Made by a program: the position numbers and the translations under genes
Part shown: positions 1 to 6,908 of the stretch, piece after piece
Layout: every line of letters starts with the position of its first letter
Position numbering within the stretch: position 1 is the first letter of the stretch
Notes under the pieces: model-generated
The model's input: the letters and a program-made list of their open reading frames with translations, nothing else
The model's database searches: none
Told to the model about the DNA's origin: nothing
Assembly: GCA_913062745.1 (NCBI GenBank)
Contig: CAJXXJ010000083.1
Coordinates: 1 to 10,138, forward strand
Origin: an uncultured Phaeodactylibacter sp.
GTDB taxonomy: Bacteria > Bacteroidota > Bacteroidia > Chitinophagales > Saprospiraceae
DNA length: 10,138 nt
Direction of reading: 5' to 3'

Positions 1-190
1 TCCTGCACCTGCAGCAGGTAAGTACCAGGTGGCAGGCCCGGGAAAGTGTCTGCCGGGGCAAATGCGCTGCCGTTGAGCGCAAACAGATAGGGCGGGCTGC
101 CTCCCTCCACTCCGTTTACTACCAGCTGTCCGGTGCCATCCGGGCAGAAGGGCGACTGTACAGACACCTGCAGCCCCGCTGGCTGAGACT
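1..190 (-). other. SprB-type repeat at the visible C-terminal end of the giant protein
   Basis: After the last 78-residue module the protein reads QSPFCPDGTGQL, VEGGSPPYLFALNG and FPGLPPGTYLLQV. The order 'C-x-G-x-G ... GG-x-PPY-x-[FW]-x-x-NG ... PPG-x-Y' is the signature of the SprB repeat family found in Bacteroidota gliding adhesins and large type IX cargo proteins. More such repeats and a sorting domain are expected beyond the left edge. This repeat is what points to a surface adhesin rather than an enzyme, although an enzymatic domain farther on cannot be excluded. Confidence 0.75.
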
Positions 191-3100
191 CGACTTCCAC
201 CACTTCCACCGTATCCCGCGCCTGACAACCGTTCTCCAAATTTTCAATTTCCAGCACATACAAGCCGGCAGACAAAGCTGTGGTTTCCAGGCTGTCGGGG
301 CTTCCGCCAAAAGCCCCCTGCGGACTGCTCCAGCGGACGCGGTAACCGGGCCCGGTTTCGGAGCCGGCACCGGACAAAAGCACGCTAAGCGTCTGGCAAT
401 CGAGCGTATCGGGCGCAGCGGCCTGCACGAGCGGGGCTTCCTGATCGGACACAACTTCCAGGGAAGCGCTGCCTGTACAGCCATTCGGGGCTTCCGCCAA
501 TAGGGTATAAACGCCGGCGGTGCTTACCACGGGCTGGAGCAGGCTGCTGCTGAAGCCGCCGGGGCCCGACCAGGAATAGGCCGTCCCTTCCGGAGCCTGC
601 ACTTCTGCAGCCAAAGGGCGCTCCGGGTTGCGGCAATCCAGCACCAGATCGCTCAGCTGCAGGGCCGGGCGTACGGTATCTGCCACTACGTCCAGCTGCA
701 GGCTGTCGGCACAGCCATTGGCAGCCGTAGCGGTAAGGGTATAGAGGCCGGCTACGCTGACGTTTACCTGCGCTCCTTCTGCCGTAAACCCATCCGGGCC
801 CGACCAACTGTAAGTAATGCCTGCGGTATCCGGGCTCGCAGACAATACAGCGGTGGGCTGCCCGCAGCGGATGGTATCCGTGGCCGCTGAAACCTCCGGC
901 GGAGCAGTATCAGCGGCAATCTGCAGGCTGCCGGATGCAGTGCAGCCGTTGGGGGCCGTTAGTTCCAATTGATAAATGCCGGGCTGTGCCACCTCAGGTG
1001 AGGGCTCACTGCTGCTGAAGCCACCCGGCCCGCTCCACGCATAATCAAGACCGGGGCCGGCAACATCGGCGCTCAGCGTCACGGACAAGCTCAGGCAGCT
1101 AAGGGTGTCATTTGCCAGAGAGAAAGCCGGGGATATCGTATCGAGCAGTACAAGGGCGGTATCGGTGCCGGCGCAGCCATTCGCAGCAGTGACCGTGAGC
1201 GTGTAAATACCCGGCTGCTGTGCCTCGGGGTTGGCAGCACTGCTGCTGAAGCCGCCCGGGCCGGACCAATTGTAGGACAGCCCGGCAGAGGCGGTGCCGC
1301 CCGTTAGCGTAACCTGGCTATTGCTGCAATCAATGAGGCCGCCGTTGGCTATAGCTTCGGGCGCTTCAAAATCAGCTGCTACCACGGCAGTATCTACTGC
1401 ACTGCATCCATTTGCAGCGCTGACCGTCAGAATATAGGTACCGGCAGTGGCCACTTCCGGAGTCGGCTCATTACTGGCAAAGCCTGCCGGCCCGGCCCAG
1501 CTGTAGGCAAGGCCATTGTCCGAAACGGTGCTGCTCAGCATAACGGAAGGCGTATTGCAGTCAAGCGTACCACCAGCTACGCTCAGTTCGGGCGGGAGGG
1601 CATCGGCTGTGACTATCGCCGTGTCGGAAGCCGTACAGCCATTTGCTGCAGTGGCCAGCAAGGTATACAAGCCGGGTTGGCTGATCAACGGTTCATTTTC
1701 CGCGGAAGCGAACCCGTCCGGGCCCGACCAGGACAACGTGGCTCCCGGGCTGGCAGTGCTTTGTAACTGAAGGCTGGGCACGTTACAGGAAAGCGCACCG
1801 CCCATGGCGCCTGCCACCGGCGCAACCGTATCGACCACTACCTCCACGGCGGCAGCAGAACGGCAACCGTTGGCCGCCGTAGCTTCCACGATGTAAATGC
1901 CCCCTTCCGCCGTCTGCAGGCTGTCGCTATCCCCCACGAATCCACTGGGGCCAAACCAGGCGTAGGCAACAGCTGTTTCGGCGAAAGCCTGAAGCGTAGC
2001 CTGCGGCTGACTGCAGCGGATGGTATCTGTGCTGGCCTGAAGCAGTGGTGGCAGCGTATCCGCAACTACCTGTACGAATGCGGAATCCCGGCAGCCATTC
2101 TGACCTTCTACCTGTAGCTGGTAAATGCCCGGCTGCCCGGTTACCGGATCAGGATCGGTGCTGAAGAATGCGCCGGGGCCCGTCCATTGCAAACCGGCTA
2201 CGGCAGCCGACAGGCCAGACTGCAAACCAGCAAGGGGCTGTGCACAGCTCAGGGTGTCCCCGGCCGGGCTGAAAACAGGCAGAAGGCTGTCGCGGACGAC
2301 CAAAACGCTGGCTGTATCGGCACAGCCATTGGCCGGATTGGTTGCCTGCAGGAGATAGGTGCCCGGCAGGGTAACAACTGGTTCTGATAATTGCGCGTTG
2401 AAGCCGCCAGGGCCAGCCCACTGATAAAGCAGAGAATCGGGAGCGTCCCCCAGCTGTATTTGTACGCTGTCTACGCGGCAATTCAGGGTATCGGCAGACA
2501 GGCTCAGGGCCGGGGAGAGGGTATCTATACCCACGACAATGCTTTGCTGCCGGGTACAGCCATTAGCGGCGGTGGCAGCAACCGTATAAGTTCCGCCCTC
2601 GCTTACGCTGAAGGCAGGGCCACTGCCGGACTGCCCGCCAGGGCCAGCCCAGGCATAAGCCATAACTGTGCTGTCGCCCGAAGCCTGCAGGCTGACAGCA
2701 GGCTGGGCGCAGGTAATCGTACCGCCGGATACGGAAAGCGCGGGCGGCAGAGTATCTATAGCCACCGCAACCGTAGTATCCACCGAGCAGTTATTGCCGG
2801 AGGCTGCCGTAACCGTGTAGAGGCCCGGCTGGCTGACTTCCGGATTGGGGATGGTATCAGTAAAGCCATTCGGGCCCGACCAGCTCAGTGTGTTTCCGGG
2901 CTCGGTAGATGCACTCAGAAAAACGGTGGAAGCGGTACAGTCCAATTGCCCGCCCGCAGCAGTAAGGGTGGGCAAATCGCTGCCGGCTGACACAGTGGCT
3001 ATCGCAGTAGCCGTACAGCCATTCAAGGCCGTGGCGGTAAGCTCATACGTACCGGTAGCCGATACGGTGGCGGTACTGCCGGCCCCCGTAAAACCGCCCG

Positions 3101-5120
3101 GCCCGGACCACTGCCAGCTGACAATACTGTCGGGAGAGCTGCCGATGAGCTGTACGCTGGAATCGCCGCAAGCCAGGGTAGCACCGGCAGCCGTAAGCAG
3201 AGGTTCCGCGAAATCTGCGTCTACGAATACACTATCGGTTTGTGAACAGCCATTGGTGTCGACCACCTGCAGAACATAAGTACCCCCGCAGTCCACCACC
3301 GGTTTGGGCGCACCGCTGCTGAAGCCGTCGGGGCCCTGCCAGAAGAGCGTATCGTAGGCGGCGCTCAGGTTGAGCTGCAGGCTGTCTTGCGGCAAATTGC
3401 ACGACAGCGACGGAGCGCCCAGGCTGAAAACCGGCCGCAGGGTATCAACTACTACGGCGACGGTGTCGGATACACTACAGCCAGTGCTGTCAGTAGCCGT
3501 GAGGATGAACAAGCCCGCACTGTCTGCCGTGGTTTGCAACACGCTGTCCACCGTTCCTGATACACTGGCCCAGCGGATGTCGACCGCGCTGGAGTCCACC
3601 TGCCCGCTGAGCTGGGCTACCGGATTGCTACAAGTGATGGTATCAGCCGTAGCGGTAACGGAAAGGCTGCTGGTGCTGAGGCTCAAAAAAGCGGTATCGG
3701 TAGCCGTGCATCCGCTGACTGTATTGGTCACGAGCAGTTGGTAGCGGCCGGTATCTGTAGCGACAGGTGTAATGAGGGTACTGAAGAATCCGCCCGGGCC
3801 CGACCATTCGTAGGTGATATTTGGCCCGATGCTGGAGCCCTGCCCGTCAAGGGTAGCTTCATTTCCACCGCAGCCCACTGTCTGATCCGGGCCGGCAACG
3901 GCTTGTGGCACTTCATCCGCTATTTCCACCTGCACGGAAGCACCGGAGCTGCAACTGGTGCCTCCTACACTTTCCGTAACTTGCAAAGTGTAGAGGCCCG
4001 GTGCAGTCACAACAGGGTTTTGCTGACTGGAAGAAAAGTTGTTGGGCCCGGTCCAATTATAAGTCGTGAAGGGCCCGGCTGAGGAGAAGCTGGCGTTTAG
4101 CGTGATGACAAAGTCGTTGTAGCAGCTCAGGGTATCCGGCTCTTCGATGAAGGCGACCGGATTGAGGACGGTCAGCTGCAGATTGACGGTGCTGTCGCAG
4201 CCGTTGGCAGCGGGCAGTGTCTGAGCAAAACTGCCTGAATTACAGTAGGCCGTGCTGCCTATAAAAAAACAATCTCCATCACAGCGGTAGGCTTCAATAA
4301 AGGTATCTGAATTAGGCAGTATTTCCACGGTCACCTCGTCACTCACCTCACACTCCCCGTACATTTCAATATCATCCAATAAAAAGTCGTTGCCGAAGGA
4401 AGCCGTGCTTTGGGAGACGACGCAGACCTCCGCGGTGGTGGCGTTGCCGGAATTCCAGAGCGCTCCAAATTGATTCCACTCGCAAAAAGTAGAGGAGGCC
4501 TGCTGCGCCGCTCCGATAAGCTGCCCGTTGACCGAAAACTGCAGCTGCGCCAGCCCGAAAGGAATAACGGTGGACACCCACGCGCTGAGGTTGTAATTGG
4601 TATTGGGCGCTACCGCTACGGTCTGACACCACACATTATCCCCCGGCACATCATCGCCGTTGACCAGCATCATCTGCCCGGTGCCGTCGCCGAAAGTGTG
4701 GTCATCGCAGGGCGGGAAAGTGCTGACTACGAGATCGGGTGACACGACCGTAATGTAGGTGCCGTTTTGTATCAAAAAGTTGCTGAAGGTGTAGTCGCTC
4801 GTAAAGCCTGTGGCTCCCTGCTCAAAATCTCCGTTGCTGATCAGATTGATATTGGAAAACGCCGTAGCGGTAAGGGTATACGTTTGGCTGCCAGCGATAT
4901 TGGCTACCGGGCTGATGCTGTTCGGGTTGTTCAAGCCGGTTGCGGGCGACCACTGGAAGGAGGTGAAAGGGCCGCTCACATTGCCACTGAGCTGTACGGG
5001 CGTGCCCAGCCCGCACACGAGCTGATCCGGCCCTGCATCGACTGAGACAGGGCACTGCGCCGGGCTGACAAGGGGCAGCAGGCAGCAGCAGATGAAGGAG
5101 AGAAGTAAGGGTTTAGTCAT
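1..5120 (-). CDS. Giant secreted multi-repeat adhesin-like protein (PKD/Ig-like repeats, SprB-type repeat), C-terminus outside window
   Basis: One open frame of 1706 codons without a stop runs from the ATG at 5118-5120 through the left edge. Residues 1-21 are a signal peptide (hydrophobic core LLLSFICCCLLPLV, predicted cut SPA|Q). Residues 28-87 are a PKD-like domain (DAGPDQLVCG start). Residues 92-255 resemble a jelly-roll carbohydrate-binding or adhesion domain (opens NLISNGDFE, closes FLLDDIEMYG). Residues from about 321 to 1645 are 17 tandem modules of about 78 residues with the pattern LxC, WSGPGGF, PGxYTL, NGC. The last visible stretch (GGSPPYLFALNG, PPGTYLLQV) is a SprB-type repeat. 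Such proteins in Bacteroidota are exported, usually by the type IX system, and serve in adhesion or gliding. The C-terminal sorting domain that would prove this is off-window. Exact function is unknown. The start is supported by the signal peptide and a promoter-like motif 24 bases upstream. Confidence 0.93.
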   Translation of the reverse strand, partial: MTKPLLLSFICCCLLPLVSPAQCPVSVDAGPDQLVCGLGTPVQLSGNVSGPFTSFQWSPATGLNNPNSISPVANIAGSQTYTLTATAFSNINLISNGDFEQGATGFTSDYTFSNFLIQNGTYITVVSPDLVVSTFPPCDDHTFGDGTGQMMLVNGDDVPGDNVWCQTVAVAPNTNYNLSAWVSTVIPFGLAQLQFSVNGQLIGAAQQASSTFCEWNQFGALWNSGNATTAEVCVVSQSTASFGNDFLLDDIEMYGECEVSDEVTVEILPNSDTFIEAYRCDGDCFFIGSTAYCNSGSFAQTLPAANGCDSTVNLQLTVLNPVAFIEEPDTLSCYNDFVITLNASFSSAGPFTTYNWTGPNNFSSSQQNPVVTAPGLYTLQVTESVGGTSCSSGASVQVEIADEVPQAVAGPDQTVGCGGNEATLDGQGSSIGPNITYEWSGPGGFFSTLITPVATDTGRYQLLVTNTVSGCTATDTAFLSLSTSSLSVTATADTITCSNPVAQLSGQVDSSAVDIRWASVSGTVDSVLQTTADSAGLFILTATDSTGCSVSDTVAVVVDTLRPVFSLGAPSLSCNLPQDSLQLNLSAAYDTLFWQGPDGFSSGAPKPVVDCGGTYVLQVVDTNGCSQTDSVFVDADFAEPLLTAAGATLACGDSSVQLIGSSPDSIVSWQWSGPGGFTGAGSTATVSATGTYELTATALNGCTATAIATVSAGSDLPTLTAAGGQLDCTASTVFLSASTEPGNTLSWSGPNGFTDTIPNPEVSQPGLYTVTAASGNNCSVDTTVAVAIDTLPPALSVSGGTITCAQPAVSLQASGDSTVMAYAWAGPGGQSGSGPAFSVSEGGTYTVAATAANGCTRQQSIVVGIDTLSPALSLSADTLNCRVDSVQIQLGDAPDSLLYQWAGPGGFNAQLSEPVVTLPGTYLLQATNPANGCADTASVLVVRDSLLPVFSPAGDTLSCAQPLAGLQSGLSAAVAGLQWTGPGAFFSTDPDPVTGQPGIYQLQVEGQNGCRDSAFVQVVADTLPPLLQASTDTIRCSQPQATLQAFAETAVAYAWFGPSGFVGDSDSLQTAEGGIYIVEATAANGCRSAAAVEVVVDTVAPVAGAMGGALSCNVPSLQLQSTASPGATLSWSGPDGFASAENEPLISQPGLYTLLATAANGCTASDTAIVTADALPPELSVAGGTLDCNTPSVMLSSTVSDNGLAYSWAGPAGFASNEPTPEVATAGTYILTVSAANGCSAVDTAVVAADFEAPEAIANGGLIDCSNSQVTLTGGTASAGLSYNWSGPGGFSSSAANPEAQQPGIYTLTVTAANGCAGTDTALVLLDTISPAFSLANDTLSCLSLSVTLSADVAGPGLDYAWSGPGGFSSSEPSPEVAQPGIYQLELTAPNGCTASGSLQIAADTAPPEVSAATDTIRCGQPTAVLSASPDTAGITYSWSGPDGFTAEGAQVNVSVAGLYTLTATAANGCADSLQLDVVADTVRPALQLSDLVLDCRNPERPLAAEVQAPEGTAYSWSGPGGFSSSLLQPVVSTAGVYTLLAEAPNGCTGSASLEVVSDQEAPLVQAAAPDTLDCQTLSVLLSGAGSETGPGYRVRWSSPQGAFGGSPDSLETTALSAGLYVLEIENLENGCQARDTVEVVEVESQPAGLQVSVQSPFCPDGTGQLVVNGVEGGSPPYLFALNGSAFAPADTFPGLPPGTYLLQVQ
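190..4160 (-). repeat. Array of 17 tandem coding modules, period about 233 bp (78 codons), PKD/Ig-like
   Basis: The W-x-G-P core recurs at roughly 4050, 3800, 3570 (degenerate), 3335, 3110, 2880, 2650, 2415, 2180, 1955, 1725, 1495, 1265, 1035, 800, 570 and 325. Spacing is about 225-235 bases. Every module has one cysteine in an LxC context and a second in an NGC-like context about 55 residues later. Nucleotide similarity is high in places: the stretch gctgctgaagccgcc recurs near 546 and 1244, with a near copy near 1011. The array probably grew by duplication and is prone to recombination. Module 3 (near 3570) lacks the WSGP core and module 4 has an extra cysteine. Confidence 0.9.
4356..4847 (-). 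other. Jelly-roll / carbohydrate-binding-like domain in the giant repeat protein
   Basis: This part of the giant protein (about residues 92-255) differs from the repeats around it. It opens with ISNGDFEQG and ends with FLLDDIEMYG. That pairing is typical of galactose-binding-like beta-sandwich domains, in which a 'NGDFE' strand and a 'DDI' strand bracket the fold. It has several cysteines (residues 138, 165, 213, 233) that could form disulfides outside the cell. It is the most likely ligand-binding part of the visible protein. The assignment rests on motif recognition only, and the ligand cannot be told. Confidence 0.55.
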
Positions 5121-5143
5121 AGACGGTCGCTGTTCTTTACCGG

Positions 5144-5151
5144 CAAAGGTA
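5144..5151 (-). promoter_or_regulatory. Candidate -7 promoter element (TACCTTTG) for the giant repeat protein
   Basis: On the minus strand TACCTTTG matches the Bacteroidota -7 consensus TAnnTTTG exactly and ends 23 bases before the ATG at 5120. No convincing TTG-type -33 element is seen at the usual distance. The motif lies inside a perfect 7-bp inverted repeat, CTTTACC (5135-5141) and GGTAAAG (5148-5154), with a 6-base spacer. That repeat could be an operator or chance. The site suggests the giant gene has its own promoter even though it follows the barrel gene by only 103 bases. Confidence 0.4.
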
Positions 5152-5223
5152 AAGGGTTCGCCGCCTATGACGGATAAAGAATTCCCTAAAAATTGACTTG
5201 CAGTAGCAAATGACCGTAGTGAT

Positions 5224-5895
5224 TTAGAAACTGATTTCAAAAAGCAAATGCCGCCCGGCGGCAAAGTCAGCGAAAGGGCTCCTCTCTTCTATGTCCGGAA
5301 CGTTTGCGTCGTCGAAGGAACTTTCTACCCGGAAATTCCCGACGCCGAGCGCTGATTCAACACCGATCTGAAAATTCGGGTTGACGTGATACCGTAAGCC
5401 GGTAAAAAACGCCAGCCCTGAAGTCCGGTATGAAGATTGATCTACCTCCAAATTTGGAGTAAAGCCTAGTCCGTCAAAAGAAAAGAAAGACCCTCTTTCA
5501 ACCCGTATTTGGGCCTCATTAACAGCGAGGTGCTGATAAACGAACTCCATACCTACCGAAATGCTCATCCGCCTGCCTACCTTTTTATAGCTCTCCAATC
5601 CTAAATTGAAGCTAACTGCAGAGCGTCCGGATAGCAAATCATCCGGCGTGGTATTTTCCTCATCGGGCAGCGTATTTAAGACCCCGACCCCAAAGCGCAA
5701 AAAGGAGACACTATTCTCATTTTTACTGACAAGTGGTTTAATCAGAAAGGTATTTGTAGTTCCTGTCAGGTTTCGGTTGAAAGGGGCAATGGAAACAGTG
5801 ACATTCGGAAAGGAATCGAAGTTTATTTCTTCCTTTTGTGCCCAAAGGGAAGTACTGATCAGTAAGATGCTGACCGCACATAGCAAAAATTTCAT
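5224..5895 (-). CDS. Small outer-membrane beta-barrel protein, family uncertain
   Basis: The 223-residue product begins with a clear signal peptide (MKFLLCAVSILLISTSLWA|Q, cut after residue 19). The mature part alternates polar and hydrophobic residues in short strands, such as SVSFLRFGVGVL, MSISVGMEFVYQHL and FQIGVESALGVGNF, separated by polar turns. It ends in FEISF, the terminal phenylalanine being the usual signal for BAM-dependent insertion in the outer membrane. Length fits a barrel of 8-10 strands. It lacks the features of PorP/SprF proteins, which are longer and often sit next to SprB-like adhesins, so I do not assign that role. It lies 103 bases upstream of the giant repeat gene on the same strand, so a functional link is possible but unproven. 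The ATG at 5895 is favoured because it directly precedes the signal peptide; the stop is TAA. Confidence 0.85.
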   Translation of the reverse strand: MKFLLCAVSILLISTSLWAQKEEINFDSFPNVTVSIAPFNRNLTGTTNTFLIKPLVSKNENSVSFLRFGVGVLNTLPDEENTTPDDLLSGRSAVSFNLGLESYKKVGRRMSISVGMEFVYQHLAVNEAQIRVERGSFFSFDGLGFTPNLEVDQSSYRTSGLAFFTGLRYHVNPNFQIGVESALGVGNFRVESSFDDANVPDIEERSPFADFAAGRHLLFEISF

Positions 5896-6103
5896 AATAC
5901 AGGGTTTAGAAAGGCAGCGCGCCTTGGTTTACTTAATAGGTTTTGGTGCAGAGCGCTAAGACCGCAATGCTTCCTGCAATTTAGCGAATTAACACTGAAG
6001 ACAGTAGAGTTGGACGATTTTTTTTCTAATAATCGCAAAACAGATAAGCCGGCCGGCAAACCTGCACTGAATTTCCGGAGTTCAAGCGATAAAACTCCTG
6101 AAT
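5896..6103. promoter_or_regulatory. Divergent intergenic region between barrel gene and DUF302 lipoprotein gene
   Basis: These 208 bases separate genes transcribed away from each other and must carry both promoters. I find no exact TAnnTTTG motif on either strand. The nearest plus-strand candidate is TAGGTTTT near 5937, one mismatch from the consensus. A 10-bp palindrome GCCGGCCGGC lies at 6048-6057, and an 8-base T run within a weak CGATT/AATCG inverted repeat lies at 6015-6035. Their roles are unknown. Confidence 0.4.
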
Positions 6104-6571
6104 ATGCGAATGAAAAACTATTTATTTCTTTTGCTGACTGTAGCCTCACTCCCATCCTGTGCTACGCAGGGCGAAGCGACACTCAACCAGCGTATCACCC
6201 CGATTGGCGTCGATCAGGCGTACGCGGAGATACGGGCTGCTATCGAAAGCAATCCCAAATTAAGCATTATGGCAGAGGTGGACCATCAGGCAAACGCAGC
6301 GCGCGCCGGGCTGCAGATGCGCCCGTCCCGACTCCTTATTTTTGGCAACCCGAAAATGGGCACGCCCCTCATGAAAGAAGCTTCCACTATCGCCATTGAC
6401 CTTCCCCAAAAAATACTCATCTATCAGAACGAAGTGGGACAGACGGTCATCGTATACAATGAAGCGGCGTACCTGGCAGAACGCCACGGCATTGAAGGGC
6501 AGGAAGCGATCCTGGATAAAATGGCGGCGGCGCTGGATAAGATTGCGGGTAAAGGGGTGCATGCTCCCTGA
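6104..6571 (+). CDS. DUF302-family predicted lipoprotein
   Basis: The 155-residue product has a lipoprotein signal: basic start (MRMKN), hydrophobic core YLFLLLTVASL and lipobox LPSC with the acylated cysteine at residue 19. The rest matches the DUF302 family. It has a helix-rich start (residues 32-50), then LSIMAEVDHQANA (53-65), the signature RPSRLLIFGNP (73-83), GTPLM (86-90), DLPQKILIY (99-107), and VIVYNEAAYLAERHGI (115-130). These are the family's most conserved segments, including D60/H61 and Y118/N119. The family's biochemical role is not established, so no function is given. After the signal the length is normal for one domain. Two starts are possible, 6104 and 6110, and both give a working signal peptide. 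It is divergent from the barrel gene and followed by a gene-free region, so it is probably monocistronic. Confidence 0.88.
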   Translation: MRMKNYLFLLLTVASLPSCATQGEATLNQRITPIGVDQAYAEIRAAIESNPKLSIMAEVDHQANAARAGLQMRPSRLLIFGNPKMGTPLMKEASTIAIDLPQKILIYQNEVGQTVIVYNEAAYLAERHGIEGQEAILDKMAAALDKIAGKGVHAP

Positions 6572-6594
6572 AGTTCAGAATATTTTCAGCCTGC

Positions 6595-6611
6595 AGGTCT
6601 TCGGCCTTTAC
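6595..6611 (+). terminator. Possible weak terminator hairpin after the DUF302 gene
   Basis: AGGTC and GGCCT around a TTC loop can form a 5-bp stem with one G-T pair, followed by only a short TTTA tail. It begins 24 bases after the stop codon. The stem is short and the U tract poor, so this is a weak candidate. Confidence 0.25.
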
Positions 6612-6740
6612 AGATATACTCGGAACGGAGAGGTTTGGGCGTCCACCCGACGCACGAGTATACCGTATAGTTATCGGCACAGGTATGCCGACCCGCCTGC
6701 CTTTGCATGTCGGGCAGGCACGAAGTTATGGTTGGCCCCG

Positions 6741-6792
6741 ATGGCTATCGGGGATGGCTATCGGGGATGGCTATCGGGGATGGCTATCGGGG
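6741..6792. repeat. Perfect tandem repeat, 4 x 13 bp (ATGGCTATCGGGG)
   Basis: Four identical 13-base units follow head to tail at 6741, 6754, 6767 and 6780. With the preceding CCCCG the first unit forms CCCCGATGGCTATCGGGG, a 7-bp stem with a 4-base GGCT loop, and the flank ACGAAGT/ACTTCGT brackets the tract. Such perfect short tandem units can gain or lose copies by slippage. The tract ends 84 bases before the candidate sigma promoter. Confidence 0.95.
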
Positions 6793-6875
6793 AAACTACT
6801 TCGTCGTCGGTATAAGCACTTTTGAATTTACAAAAACTTAACCCCCTACCCTGCGCCCGGCGGCAGTGCATTCTC

Positions 6876-6883
6876 TACTTTTG
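6876..6883 (+). promoter_or_regulatory. Candidate -7 promoter element (TACTTTTG) for the sigma/anti-sigma genes
   Basis: TACTTTTG matches the TAnnTTTG consensus of the Bacteroidota housekeeping sigma factor. Transcription would start near 6890, giving a leader of about 19 bases before the GTG at 6909. I see no TTG-type -33 element at the right distance. The site argues against the farther-upstream TTG start at 6822, which would lie before the transcript begins. Confidence 0.4.
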
Positions 6884-6908
6884 GAGAGACACTACACTTA
6901 CACCACTA

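Larger units (their letters stand above)
6572..6908. other. Gene-free, highly structured intergenic region upstream of the sigma factor
   Basis: No open frame here resembles a protein; frames crossing the tandem repeat give low-complexity nonsense. The region contains several perfect inverted repeats: TATACTCG 6615-6622 with CGAGTATA 6655-6662, enclosing GCGTC 6639-6643 / GACGC 6649-6653; TCGGCA 6674-6679 / TGCCGA 6686-6691; GCCTGCC 6695-6701 / GGCAGGC 6713-6719; ACGAAGT 6720-6726 / ACTTCGT 6798-6804. The last pair encloses the 4 x 13 bp tandem repeat. The nested design looks like a REP- or MITE-like repeated element or a structured leader RNA. The last part, from about 6815, contains the presumed sigma-factor promoter. 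Confidence 0.6.

Noticed and set aside
190..4160. CRISPR array or satellite DNA as the explanation of the 233-bp periodicity
   Set aside because: The period is a whole number of codons in one open frame, units are diverged with conserved protein motifs, and there is no constant short repeat with unique spacers.
119..5055. Many short open frames on both strands inside the first 5.1 kb
   Set aside because: They are out of frame with the 1706-codon minus-strand frame, show biased composition (Ala/Arg/Gly-rich shadow translations) and no domain or signal peptide. The repeated DNA generates them periodically.
6048..6057. GCCGGCCGGC palindrome as a regulator site
   Set aside because: A short GC-only palindrome in GC-rich DNA is expected by chance, and nothing places it relative to a promoter.
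5606..6399. Open frames opposite the barrel gene, across the intergenic region and overlapping DUF302
   Set aside because: They overlap genes with clear signal peptides and family motifs and show no recognisable features of their own.
6741..6792. CRISPR-like repeat
   Set aside because: The 13-bp units abut directly with no spacers, and no cas-like gene is present.
6396..6815. Plus-strand open frame of 139 codons overlapping the DUF302 gene and the tandem repeat
   Set aside because: It is a shifted-frame shadow of DUF302 followed by a low-complexity translation of the 13-bp repeat.
6822..6908. Longer sigma factor starting at the TTG 6822
   Set aside because: The extra residues (Cys/Pro/Arg-rich) do not resemble sigma factors, and the only -7-like motif lies downstream of that TTG.
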